A stretch of DNA of 40,523 bases, taken from assembly GCA_030652315.1 (NCBI GenBank), contig JAUSAX010000102.1, forward strand, positions 1-40,523. The letters run 5' to 3'. The notes under the pieces are model-generated. The model worked only from the letters and a program-made list of their open reading frames with translations. It made no database searches and was not told where the DNA came from. Source of the stretch: Afipia sp. (GTDB lineage: Bacteria > Pseudomonadota > Alphaproteobacteria > Rhizobiales > Xanthobacteraceae). Position numbers and translations under genes: made by a program. Positions 31,251 to 39,057 of the stretch are shown one piece after another. Positions within the stretch are counted from its first letter, which is position 1. Every line of letters starts with the position of its first letter.

Positions 31251-32858
31251 ATGGCGGACACGTTCGATTACGTCGTTGTGGGCGCAGGTTCCGGCGGCTG
31301 CGCCGTCGCAAGCCGCCTTTCCGAAGATCCCAATGTCTCGGTTGCGCTGCTGGAATCCGGCGGCAAGGATGACAACTGGGTCGTCACCACGCCCGGCGCA
31401 CTGATCCTGATGGTCTCCGGTCCCGTCAACAACTGGGCGTTCAACACGGTGCCGCAGCCCGGCCTCAACGGTCGCATCGGCTATCAGCCGCGCGGCAAGG
31501 GCCTTGGCGGATCGTCGTCCATCAACGCGATGTGCTACATCCGCGGCCACAAGGCGGACTACGATCGCTGGGCTTCGCTCGGCAACACCGGCTGGTCCTA
31601 TGCCGACGTGCTGCCCTACTTCAAGCGGTCCGAAGACAACAGCGAACTCGACGGCTTCTATCACGGCAAGGGCGGTCCGCTCAGCGTCACCAAATTGCAA
31701 ACCGACAACCCGGTTCAGGAGATTTATCTCCAGGCCGCGCGTGAGGCGCAGTTCCGGATCAATGAGGATTTCAACGGCGAGGAGCAGGAAGGCCTCGGCA
31801 TCTATCAGGTCACGCAGAAGGACGGCGAACGCTGGAGCGCCGCGCGCGGCTACATCCATCCCTTCATGGAAACACGCAAGAACCTTCATGTGATCACCGG
31901 CGCCCACGCGACCCGCATCCTGTTCGAGGGCAAGCGCGCGGTCGGCATCGAATACCGGCAGGGCAAGGACGCGAAGCAAGTCAGCGCTCGGCGTGAAGTG
32001 ATCCTCGGTCTCGGCGCATTCCAGACGCCGCAACTGCTGATGCTGTCCGGTGTCGGTGACCAGTCCGAACTCGCCAAACACGGCATCGCATCGGTCCATC
32101 ACTTGCCCGGCGTCGGCAAGAACCTGCACGACCATCCGGATTTCGTGTTCGGATTCCGCTCCGACAATCCGAACTTCACCGGCCTGACATTTCAAGGCAT
32201 CAAGAGAATCATCAAATCGATCTTCCGGTATCGCCGGGAACGCCGCGGTCCGATGACATCGAACATCGCCGAGTGCGGCGGGTTTCTTAAAACCCGGCCC
32301 GATCTCGCGCTTCCCGACATCCAGTTGCACTTCTGCATGGCGGTGGTGAACAACCACGGCCGCACACCGTTTTTCGGCAGCGGCTTCTCGTGCCACGTCT
32401 GCCTGCTGCGGCCGAAAAGCCGCGGCAGCGTCTGGCTTCAAAGCGCCGATCCGATGCAGCCGCCTGCCATCGATCCGAATTTCTTCGGCGATCCGGACGA
32501 TCTCGAGGCGATGGTCGCCGGTTTCAGGACGACGAAACGCCTGCTGGACGCGCCCGCGCTGAAGGCGATCCAGACGTCGGACGTTTTCACCGCCGATGTT
32601 CGCTCTGATGACGACATCCGCGCCGCTTTGCGCGCGCGGACCGACACGGTCTATCACCCGGTCGGCACTTGCAAGATGGGCGTCAACGATCCGATGGCCG
32701 TGGTCGACCCGACGCTCAAGGTGTACGGCATCGAGGGCCTGCGCATCGCGGACGCGTCGATCATGCCCGAGGTGATCGGCGGCAATACCAACGCACCGAC
32801 CATCATGATCGGCGAGAAGGCCGCCGACATGATCAAGGCAGAGATGCGCGTTCACTGA
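31251..32858 (+). CDS. GMC-family FAD alcohol/choline dehydrogenase
   Basis: FAD-dependent GMC oxidoreductase, 535 residues. The N-terminal dinucleotide fold is V-V-G-A-G-S-G-G-C (about 9-17), the GMC signature 1 G-L-G-G-S-S-S-I-N-A (about 84-93), and catalytic His469 lies in Y-H-P-V-G-T-C-K-M-G near the C-terminus with G-N-T-N-A-P-T after it. It oxidises alcohols to aldehydes and would supply an aldehyde to the neighbouring dehydrogenase (inference). No signal peptide is visible, so it is cytoplasmic or loosely membrane-bound. GGGGGAAG lies upstream of ATG 31251. Substrate unknown; choline is one possibility but there is no betaine gene context. Confidence 0.9.
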   Translation: MADTFDYVVVGAGSGGCAVASRLSEDPNVSVALLESGGKDDNWVVTTPGALILMVSGPVNNWAFNTVPQPGLNGRIGYQPRGKGLGGSSSINAMCYIRGHKADYDRWASLGNTGWSYADVLPYFKRSEDNSELDGFYHGKGGPLSVTKLQTDNPVQEIYLQAAREAQFRINEDFNGEEQEGLGIYQVTQKDGERWSAARGYIHPFMETRKNLHVITGAHATRILFEGKRAVGIEYRQGKDAKQVSARREVILGLGAFQTPQLLMLSGVGDQSELAKHGIASVHHLPGVGKNLHDHPDFVFGFRSDNPNFTGLTFQGIKRIIKSIFRYRRERRGPMTSNIAECGGFLKTRPDLALPDIQLHFCMAVVNNHGRTPFFGSGFSCHVCLLRPKSRGSVWLQSADPMQPPAIDPNFFGDPDDLEAMVAGFRTTKRLLDAPALKAIQTSDVFTADVRSDDDIRAALRARTDTVYHPVGTCKMGVNDPMAVVDPTLKVYGIEGLRIADASIMPEVIGGNTNAPTIMIGEKAADMIKAEMRVH

Positions 32859-32960
32859 TTGCGCACAATGCCCGGATAAGGCAAGACGCTATCCTGCACT
32901 TTAAAGGTCCGATGATTGGGCTTGAACGGACAATAAACGCAACAAAAAGGGAGTGGACCA

Positions 32961-33746
32961 GTGGATCTCGGAATTTCAGGACGGCGCGCGATTGTTTGCG
33001 CAGCGAGCAAGGGATTGGGCCGCGCTTGCGCCATCGCGCTGGCCAATGAAGGCGTGCATGTCACGATCACAGCGCGCGGCGCGGAAGCGCTTGCCAAGAC
33101 CGCCGCGGACATCCGCAAGGCCAGCCCCAAGGTGACGGTGACCGAAGTCGTCGGCGACATCACCACGCCGGAAGGACGCGAAGCCGCGCTGAATGCCTGT
33201 CCCGATCCGGATATTCTCATCAACAACGCCGGCGGTCCGCCACCCGGCGATTTCCGCAACTGGACGCGCGACGACTGGATCAAGGCCATCGACGCCAACA
33301 TGCTGACGCCGATCGAACTGATCAAGGCGACGGTCGACGGCATGATGGCGCGCAAGTTCGGCCGCATCGTCAACATCACGTCCGCCGCGGTGAAAGCGCC
33401 GATCGATATTCTGGGCTTGTCGAACGGCGCCCGCAGCGGCCTGACCGGCTTCGTCGCCGGCCTGTCGCGCAAGACCGTGATCGCCAACGTCACCATCAAC
33501 GGCCTGCTGCCGGGCCCGTTCGACACCGACCGCGTTCGCGGACCGATGCTTGAAGCAGCCGCAAAGGCGCAGGGCATCTCGCCGGACGAAGTGCTCAAGC
33601 AGCGCATGAAAGCGAATCCGGCGGGACGCTTCGGCGATCCAGAGGAGTTCGGGCTCGCCTGCGCGTTTCTCTGCGGCGCCAAGTCCGGCTTTATCACCGG
33701 ACAGAACCTGCTGATGGACGGCGGCGCTTTCCCCGGTACGATGTAA
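32961..33746 (+). CDS. SDR-fold protein lacking the usual Tyr-Lys pair
   Basis: Short-chain dehydrogenase/reductase, 261 residues. The cofactor region is A-A-S-K-G-L-G-R-A (about 14-22, a variant of TGxxxGxG), N-N-A-G-G is at 88-92 and the C-terminal G-Q-N-L-L-M-D-G-G is complete. The catalytic Ser is at 141 (N-I-T-S-A-A), but the expected Y-x-x-x-K is replaced by L153-S-N-G-A-R; Leu stands at the Tyr position and no Lys follows in place. This variant is found in some SDR subfamilies of unclear activity. The start is GTG 32961, with GGGAG upstream. It is within the catabolic run. Confidence 0.88.
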   Translation: MDLGISGRRAIVCAASKGLGRACAIALANEGVHVTITARGAEALAKTAADIRKASPKVTVTEVVGDITTPEGREAALNACPDPDILINNAGGPPPGDFRNWTRDDWIKAIDANMLTPIELIKATVDGMMARKFGRIVNITSAAVKAPIDILGLSNGARSGLTGFVAGLSRKTVIANVTINGLLPGPFDTDRVRGPMLEAAAKAQGISPDEVLKQRMKANPAGRFGDPEEFGLACAFLCGAKSGFITGQNLLMDGGAFPGTM

Positions 33747-33774
33747 GCGCACAGAGCGCGATCCCGCAAAACAG

Positions 33775-33799
33775 ACCCTCGGGCTTGACCCGAGGGTCG
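33775..33799. repeat. Short palindrome between SDR and hydrolase genes
   Basis: GACCCTCGGG (33775-33784) and CCCGAGGGTC (33790-33799) form a 10-bp hairpin with loop CTTGA. It resembles one half-unit of the repeat at 414-503 (stem ending CGGG, loop CTTG). It lies 29 bases past the SDR stop codon, so it may also act as a terminator-like hairpin, although no T run follows. Confidence 0.55.
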
Positions 33800-33829
33800 A
33801 GACGCCAAGAACGACCGGGAGCTGGCTTG

Positions 33830-34687
33830 ATGCAATGGACTGTGGGCGGCGTCAAAATCACCAACATCGTGGAAATCGGGGCGACAGGCGGCACGCGATT
33901 CATTCTTCCACAGGCGACGCCGGAAGAAGCCCAGAAGATGCCATGGCTGGTGCCGCATTACGCCAACGCCGAAGGCCGCCTCAAGCTCAACGTCCAGTCA
34001 TGGATCGTGGAAACGCCGAGCCACAAAATCATCGTCGATACCTGCATCGGCAACGGCAAGGCGAACCGGTCTGTACCCGTCTGGAATGGACTGGATAAGC
34101 CGTTCCTCAATGACCTCGCCGCTGCAGGCTATCCCGCCGACACCATCGATACCGTTCTCTGCACGCATCTCCACGTCGATCATGTCGGCTGGAACACGAA
34201 GCTCGTCGATGGCAAGTGGGTGCCGACTTTTGCCAACGCACGCTATCTGTTCGGCAAGACGGAATTTGACTATTGGGCTGCGCACAGTCCTGCTGGCGAA
34301 CACAAGGCGGTGTTCGAGGATTCGGTTCAGCCGATCGTCGATGCCGGGCGCGCCGATCTCATCGGCAGCGATCATCGCATCGGCGACGAGGTGTCCCTGA
34401 TTGCGACGCCCGGACACAGCCCGGGTCATATGAGCGTTCTCATCAAATCCGACGGCCAGCAGGCGCTGCTGACCGGCGACGTCGCGCATCATCCCTGCCA
34501 GATGGCTCACCTCGACTGGTCATCGACGGCGGATTCCGATCCCGTCCAGTCCATCGAGGCGCGGAAAATGCTATTTTCGCGCTTCGCGGACACGCCGACG
34601 CTGGTATTCGGCGGTCATTACGATCCCGGCCATCTGGTGCGCGACGGCGCTGCCTTCAAGCTGATCGCGGACCGCAACCACACCTAG
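33830..34687 (+). CDS. Metallo-beta-lactamase-fold hydrolase, lactonase-like
   Basis: Dinuclear zinc hydrolase of 285 residues. The motif H-L-H-V-D-H is at 113-118, with later ligands in T-P-G-H-S-P-G-H (about 202-209), T-G-D-V-A-H-H (about 223-229) and F-G-G-H-Y-D (about 262-267). The order and length fit the AttM/AiiA-like lactonase or broader MBL hydrolase group. Possible targets include a lactone intermediate in the catabolic run or an acyl-homoserine lactone; sequence alone does not choose between them. ATG 33830 is used rather than the in-frame 33785 start, which lies in a repeat. Confidence 0.85.
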   Translation: MQWTVGGVKITNIVEIGATGGTRFILPQATPEEAQKMPWLVPHYANAEGRLKLNVQSWIVETPSHKIIVDTCIGNGKANRSVPVWNGLDKPFLNDLAAAGYPADTIDTVLCTHLHVDHVGWNTKLVDGKWVPTFANARYLFGKTEFDYWAAHSPAGEHKAVFEDSVQPIVDAGRADLIGSDHRIGDEVSLIATPGHSPGHMSVLIKSDGQQALLTGDVAHHPCQMAHLDWSSTADSDPVQSIEARKMLFSRFADTPTLVFGGHYDPGHLVRDGAAFKLIADRNHT

Positions 34688-34806
34688 CGCGCTGCAATAT
34701 GAAGCGAACTTCGGATTCAGGACACTGGAGGTTGAATTTCGCCGCGCCCTGTCGCATGAAACATCCGACGAATGAAGCATCGGACAAGAACGAAAAGGAA
34801 CTGACT

Positions 34807-35649
34807 ATGAAACTGGTTCGTTATGGCGCCATGGGTCAGGAGAAGCCCGGATTGCTCGACCGCTCGGGCCGCGTTCGCGACCTGTCGGCCCTGGTCAAGG
34901 ACATCAACGGCGAGGCGCTGTCGCCCGCAGGTCTGGCCAAGATCGCCGCCGTCGATCCCGCCTCCCTCCCGCTGGTTGACGGCAATCCGCGCCTCGGCGC
35001 GCCGGTCGGCAGCATCACCAAATTCGTCGCCATCGGGCTGAACTATGCCGATCACGCTGCCGAAGCCGGCATGGCGATCCCGTCCGAGCCGATCGTTTTC
35101 CTCAAGGCCAACACAAGCCTGTGCGGGCCGAACGACGCCGTCGAGAAGCCGCGTGACTCGACCAAGCTCGACTGGGAAGTCGAACTCGCCATCATCATCG
35201 GCACCAAGGCCAAGTACGTCTCTGAGGCCGACGCACTGAAGCACGTCGCCGGCTATGCAGTCTGCAACGACGTGTCGGAGCGGAACTTCCAGATCGAGCG
35301 CGGCGGACAATGGACCAAGGGCAAGTCGCACGACACCTTCGGGCCGGTCGGCCCATGGATCGTGACCGCCGATGAAATTCCGGACGTGCACAAGCTCGGC
35401 ATGTGGCTCGACGTCAACGGCACGCGCTGCCAGACCGGCTCGACCGCGACGATGATCTTCAACGTCCCGAAGATCATCTCCTATGTCTCCGGCTTGATGA
35501 CGCTACATCCCGGCGACATCATCACCACCGGCACGCCGCCCGGCGTCGGCATGGGCATGAAGCCGCAGAAGTTCCTCAACGTCGGCGACGTCGTCACCCT
35601 CGGCATCGACGGTCTCGGCGCGCAGCGTCAGGAAATCGTCGCGGCTTAA
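34807..35649 (+). CDS. Fumarylacetoacetate hydrolase-family protein
   Basis: FAH-superfamily enzyme of 280 residues, acting on 2-oxo or acylpyruvate-type compounds by hydrolysis or decarboxylation. Metal motif: E in L-D-W-E-V-E-L-A-I-I-I (about 118-128) and D-V-S-E-R-N-F-Q near 155, then G-D-I-I-T-T-G-T-P-P-G-V-G (about 238-250). An N-terminal domain (about 1-65) precedes the catalytic core. It could act on a ring-cleavage product together with the GST gene (fumarylpyruvate- or fumarylacetoacetate-like chemistry) or on a sugar-derived acid. Substrate not certain. Confidence 0.9.
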   Translation: MKLVRYGAMGQEKPGLLDRSGRVRDLSALVKDINGEALSPAGLAKIAAVDPASLPLVDGNPRLGAPVGSITKFVAIGLNYADHAAEAGMAIPSEPIVFLKANTSLCGPNDAVEKPRDSTKLDWEVELAIIIGTKAKYVSEADALKHVAGYAVCNDVSERNFQIERGGQWTKGKSHDTFGPVGPWIVTADEIPDVHKLGMWLDVNGTRCQTGSTATMIFNVPKIISYVSGLMTLHPGDIITTGTPPGVGMGMKPQKFLNVGDVVTLGIDGLGAQRQEIVAA

Positions 35650-35722
35650 AGCTGCGTTACCTTCGAGGCTCCGGCCATCGCGCCGGAGCCTGCCATTCAT
35701 GCCGTCCATTCAGGAATACCCC

Positions 35723-36340
35723 ATGAAGCTTGCCTACTCACCGGCGTCGCCGTTCGCACGCAAGGTCCGCATCGCGGCGATCGAGCTTGGCCTGATCGAC
35801 AAGATCGAGTTCGTTCCGACCAAGGCGACCCCGATCACCGAGAACGAGGACTATGCGCGCAAGGTCAGCCCGCTGCGGAAAATCCCGGCGCTGATCCTGG
35901 ACGACGGCAATGTGATCGTGGATTCCTATGTGATCGCCGAGTATCTCGACGAACTCGCCGGCGGCGGCAAGCTGATCCCCGCTTCGGGAATCAAAAAATG
36001 GCAGGTCAAGACCGACCATTCCATCATTCAGGGCATGCTGGATGCGCTGCTGCTGTGCCGCTACGAGAAGCTGCTGCGGCCGGAACAGTTTCGCTGGAGC
36101 GAATGGAGCGACGACCAGTTCAAGCGCGCCTGGGACGGTCTTGCGCGTTTCGAGGCGCATCCTGATGTTCTGACGCGCCCGCTGGATATCGTGCAGATCG
36201 GCATCGTTTGCGTGCTCGGCTATCTCGACTTCCGGTTTCCCGACTGCGGCTGGCGCAAGACATTTCCGAAGCTCAACGCCTTCCATGAAAAGATGATGCA
36301 GCGGGAATCGGTGCGGATTTCCGTGCCGCCGCCGGCTTAA
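35723..36340 (+). CDS. Glutathione S-transferase-family protein
   Basis: GST-fold protein of 205 residues. The thioredoxin-like domain begins M-K-L-A-Y-S-P-A-S-P-F-A-R-K-V-R, with the catalytic Ser/Cys region at S6-S9 and the glutathione-binding V-D-S-Y-V-I-A-E-Y-L (about 71-80). A helical C-terminal domain follows. Start ATG 35723 has GGAATACCCC upstream; the in-frame 35699 start is less likely. Genes of this type act in isomerisation of maleyl compounds or in ether cleavage of lignin-type aromatics; here the position behind the FAH gene favours the first, but this is inferred. Confidence 0.85.
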   Translation: MKLAYSPASPFARKVRIAAIELGLIDKIEFVPTKATPITENEDYARKVSPLRKIPALILDDGNVIVDSYVIAEYLDELAGGGKLIPASGIKKWQVKTDHSIIQGMLDALLLCRYEKLLRPEQFRWSEWSDDQFKRAWDGLARFEAHPDVLTRPLDIVQIGIVCVLGYLDFRFPDCGWRKTFPKLNAFHEKMMQRESVRISVPPPA

Positions 36341-36354
36341 TTGAAGGACCAGCG

Positions 36355-37446
36355 ATGAGCGATCGCGCAGACGACACCGATTTCAAAACCTGGCACGCGG
36401 TCGCCGATCTGTATCACGCCTATTTCACCGGGCTGATCATGTCGCTGGTGACACGGCGCAACAGCGCGGACGCCGCGGAATTCGTGTTCCGCGTCTTCCG
36501 CCGCCAGCATCACGAACGCTTTCTCGCCGGAATCGAGAAGTTCGGCCTGAGCAAGGCGCCGCACGCGGTCGCCGCCGCACAGTATCACTATCTCAGCAAC
36601 CAGATCGGCGGCGTCAACGTCGAGTACATGCGCGAGTCCGACCGCAAGGCGTGGATCCGCTATCCGCCGCCGCGCTGGGTCTGGCGCGGCACCGCGATCT
36701 GCGCGATACCCGGCGAGGTCTCCGCGGCGATGCTGCGCGGCTGGCACGCCCATAACGGTGTCTCGTTCAAGAATCCGCGGATGGGTTTCGTCTGCACCAA
36801 GCAGACCGTCGACGGCCAGAACGGCCTCGAGGGTTTCTACTACGAATACGATCGCGATCTTGCGCCCGACGAGCGGCTGGTGTTCGCGCGGCATCTCGAA
36901 GCGCCGCTGTTCGATCCGGCCACTGCGCCGAAACTCGCAAGCGACACCTGGCCGCGCGCGCGGCTGGAAAAGGCCTATCGCAATTACGCAATGGAGTATG
37001 TCCGCACGGCACTCCCGGTGATCGTCAACCTGTTCAGTCCGCACGACGCAGGCCATCTGCTGCATCTGACCGGACGGCTGATCGGCATGCAGTTCTATCC
37101 CGACATCGCCGCGAGTTTTCCGGCTGCTCACGACAGCGGCCCGAAAGATTTTGGCGCGTTCCTGCTCGCGCTGCTGCAGTCGCAGGGTGACGAGGCCGAT
37201 ATCAGCCACGCCAACGGCAAGGTGACGGTGTCGCAGAAACAATGGGGATTGATCGCAGGCGTTCCGGATTATCACCCGATGTGCCTGCAGGCGCTGACCG
37301 GATTGGTCGAGGGCCTGATGACCGCGCACGACCGGCGCTTGTCGCTTGAGATGACGTCGCAGTCGGACAGCCTTCCCGGCCCGCTGACATGGACCATCAC
37401 GCAAAAGCCGCTCGCATCGACCGACGATGGACGCTTTCCGGCGTAG
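36355..37446 (+). CDS. Unrecognised conserved-looking soluble protein
   Basis: Protein of 363 residues that I cannot assign to a family. It is rich in His, Tyr and aromatic residues: D-L-Y-H-A-Y-F-T-G (about 18-26), Q-Y-H-Y-L-S-N-Q (about 76-83), P-P-P-R-W-V-W-R-G (about 104-112), F-S-P-H-D-A-G-H-L-L-H-L (about 228-239), and G-V-P-D-Y-H-P-M-C-L (about 300-309). No signal peptide or membrane segment is visible. ATG 36355 lies 14 bases after the GST stop codon. Tight spacing and codon use like its neighbours support a real gene that is co-transcribed with the catabolic run. Confidence 0.75.
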   Translation: MSDRADDTDFKTWHAVADLYHAYFTGLIMSLVTRRNSADAAEFVFRVFRRQHHERFLAGIEKFGLSKAPHAVAAAQYHYLSNQIGGVNVEYMRESDRKAWIRYPPPRWVWRGTAICAIPGEVSAAMLRGWHAHNGVSFKNPRMGFVCTKQTVDGQNGLEGFYYEYDRDLAPDERLVFARHLEAPLFDPATAPKLASDTWPRARLEKAYRNYAMEYVRTALPVIVNLFSPHDAGHLLHLTGRLIGMQFYPDIAASFPAAHDSGPKDFGAFLLALLQSQGDEADISHANGKVTVSQKQWGLIAGVPDYHPMCLQALTGLVEGLMTAHDRRLSLEMTSQSDSLPGPLTWTITQKPLASTDDGRFPA

Positions 37447-37478
37447 CAATTCATCTGAATTGAATTGTTCCTCCCGCT

Positions 37479-37500
37479 CATCCCCGCTTTCGCGGGGATG
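37479..37500. repeat. CCCCGCTTTCGCGGGG-type hairpin, copy 1
   Basis: Nine-bp stem with loop TTTC, 33 bases past the gene ending at 37446. The same core recurs at 38897-38916 (GAAA loop) and 38940-38959 (TTTC loop). Could serve as a transcription end for the catabolic run. Confidence 0.65.
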
Positions 37501-37593
37501 ACCGGGGAAATTTTGTGCGTGCGCAGGCAAGATCGCTCTCGCGGCGCAAATCAATGCGTCCGAGCTTTGCAAACTCCCCTCCCGCGCGAACGG

Positions 37594-37732
37594 GACGGTG
37601 GAGCGCCGGGAGGCGCCAAGGTGCTTGCGAGGCACCTTTGGCGAACTCTTGCGATCGAGTCCGCCGCACAGCCTTGCGAGGGCCATGCGCGCCTGATGCG
37701 ACAGGCGCTGCGCCTCCCGGCGCTCCACCGTC
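37594..37732. repeat. Long hairpin-forming palindromic element, copy 2
   Basis: Bases 37594-37616 and 37710-37732 form a perfect 23-base inverted repeat; the core TGGAGCGCCGGGAGGCGC is shared with the element at 144-240. Internally, CCAAGGTGC and GCACCTTTGG (about 37616-37643) can pair with one bulge, and CCAAGGTGC is shared with the left copy. The element is 139 bases long. Confidence 0.7.
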
Positions 37733-37837
37733 GTCACTCAGGGTCCGGGCTGCGCTGCTCATGAAACATCGCGGCCCGATGTTATCGGAATATAATCCTA
37801 GACTGAGGAAGTCAAGTCATCAAGGATCCGATTTCGC

Positions 37838-37928
37838 CATTGCGAGGAGCGCAAGCGACGAAGCAATCCAGTTCGCCGTCCGCGTCTTTGCAGCCCTCAG
37901 TCTGGATTGCTTCGCTTCGCTCGCAATG
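37838..37928. repeat. Inverted repeat of CATTGCGAG...AAGCAATCCAG type
   Basis: Left arm 37838-37871 and right arm 37902-37928 are inverted copies sharing CATTGCGAG at the outside and AAGCAATCCAG at the inside, with a few differing bases in the middle. The right arm ends 20 bases from the DUF5996 stop codon. It resembles a repeat common in Bradyrhizobiaceae genomes (from memory). Confidence 0.65.
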
Positions 37929-37948
37929 ACGGTAGCGCTTTGCGCTTC

Positions 37949-38869
37949 CTACCGCTCCAGCGCGGCGCGGTCCCAGCGGCCGGCATTGGCGGCGGCGTCA
38001 TAGGTGCTCTGGAAGAATTCGAGCAGCATGGCGTCCGGATCGTCCGACATCCGCACCGTGTCGTAATCCAGAATGAACTCCTGCAGGTTTGGATCGAACA
38101 CCGCCGCCGCAGGGCGCAGCGGCGCGTCGGCGAAGCCCGGCGGCGCCGGATAGGCGTAGGAATAAAACGCCGCCTTGCCGAAGCCGCCGTTGCCCGGCCA
38201 GAAGCCACAGCTCGAGACCTCGTGCGAATACGCCTCGCGCGCCACCCAGTTGCCGAGGTTCGGCATGCCGCCGGGATGCGGCGGCGCGGTGCGCCCGGAA
38301 AACCGCGTCACGGCCATGTCGAAACTGCCCCAGAAGAAATGCACGGGACTTACTTTTCCGGTGAAGCCTGCGCGGAACTGCTTCATGACGCGATCGGTGT
38401 GCACCAGCGCCCGCCAGAAGCGTTGCGCGGCATCGGCATCGTAGGATTTGTGCTGACGGTCCTGCTCGAACGGCACGGCATCGGCCACCTCGACCGGCAT
38501 GGTCCAGATGCTCACCTCGATGCCGAGATCGCGCAGCGCCCCCATCACCTTCTCGTAAAATTCCGCGACCGGCATCGGCGCAAGCCCGATTTCGACGCGT
38601 TGCGGATCGCTGGTGGTGACGACGAGCGCGTGACGGCAGAAATCGAAATCGATCTGGACGCTGCGCGACCCATAGGGCATCGGCGATGTCGTCAGCCCCG
38701 TCGCGGTGACGTAGAGCGGCACCTGCCACCAGTGGTTCACCATCGGCTCCAGCGCGAGCCGGATCTTGCCGACCACCTGCGTCCACATGTGCAGGGTCGC
38801 GCAGGTGTCCTGCCAGCCGATAAAGGGCAGCGCCGGCCAGGTGCGTTCGAGTCTCTCGATCTGCGCCAT
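37949..38869 (-). CDS. DUF5996-family protein
   Basis: Soluble protein of 306 residues matching the DUF5996 family by its runs L-P-F-I-G-W-Q-D-T-C-A-T-L-H-M-W (about 14-29) and V-H-F-F-W-G-S-F-D-M-A-V-T-R-F-S-G-R (about 176-193). Two His and several Trp in conserved positions might bind a ligand; family function is not known. No signal peptide. ATG 38869 follows a repeat-rich upstream area; there is no obvious promoter. It is convergent with the catabolic run. Confidence 0.8.
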   Translation of the reverse strand: MAQIERLERTWPALPFIGWQDTCATLHMWTQVVGKIRLALEPMVNHWWQVPLYVTATGLTTSPMPYGSRSVQIDFDFCRHALVVTTSDPQRVEIGLAPMPVAEFYEKVMGALRDLGIEVSIWTMPVEVADAVPFEQDRQHKSYDADAAQRFWRALVHTDRVMKQFRAGFTGKVSPVHFFWGSFDMAVTRFSGRTAPPHPGGMPNLGNWVAREAYSHEVSSCGFWPGNGGFGKAAFYSYAYPAPPGFADAPLRPAAAVFDPNLQEFILDYDTVRMSDDPDAMLLEFFQSTYDAAANAGRWDRAALER

Positions 38870-38896
38870 GCTTACGACTCACACACGCTCCCGCTC

Positions 38897-38959
38897 ATTC
38901 CCGCGAAAGCGGGAATCCAGTCCTTCAAAGCAAGCATGGGTCCCCGCTTTCGCGGGGAC
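38897..38959. repeat. Pair of CCCCGC-core hairpins in opposite orientation
   Basis: ATTCCCGC/GCGGGAAT (38897-38904/38909-38916, loop GAAA) and GTCCCCGC/GCGGGGAC (38940-38947/38952-38959, loop TTTC). The loops are reverse complements, so the two units face opposite ways about 24 bases apart, upstream of the DUF5996 gene. Confidence 0.65.
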
Positions 38960-39002
38960 GAGCAGAACTTGAGCTTAGCGGCAGAACCTGCTGACAGAAA
39001 GA

Positions 39003-39029
39003 AAAACGCCGCCCGGAGGACAGCGTTTT
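39003..39029 (-). terminator. Terminator of the secreted helical protein gene
   Basis: AAAACGC (39003-39009) pairs with GCGTTTT (39023-39029). On the minus strand the stem runs into TTTTTCTTTCTG, a good intrinsic terminator. It lies 28 bases past the stop of the gene ending at 39058. Confidence 0.75.
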
Positions 39030-39057
39030 CCGGTATCGGCTTTCTACGGTGCCGCGC

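Larger units (their letters stand above)
37447..37948. other. Gene-free, repeat-rich stretch
   Basis: Between the unrecognised gene and the DUF5996 gene. It contains the hairpin CATCCCCGC/GCGGGGATG (37479-37487/37492-37500), the palindromic element at 37594-37732, and the inverted pair 37838-37871/37902-37928. No gene was found here; open frames are shadows of the repeats. Confidence 0.6.

Noticed and set aside
30245..32855. Very long antisense open frames over the aldehyde dehydrogenase and GMC genes
   Set aside because: They are mirror frames typical of GC-rich genes; the plus-strand reading has intact catalytic motifs and ribosome sites.
33830..34687. Dedicated quorum-quenching lactonase
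   Set aside because: The fold fits, but no acyl-homoserine lactone context is present, so I kept the broader hydrolase call.
29752..37446. Genomic island or prophage
   Set aside because: There is no integrase, att-like direct repeat or phage gene beside the tRNA. The tRNA 3' end points away from the catabolic run, and base composition seems uniform by eye.
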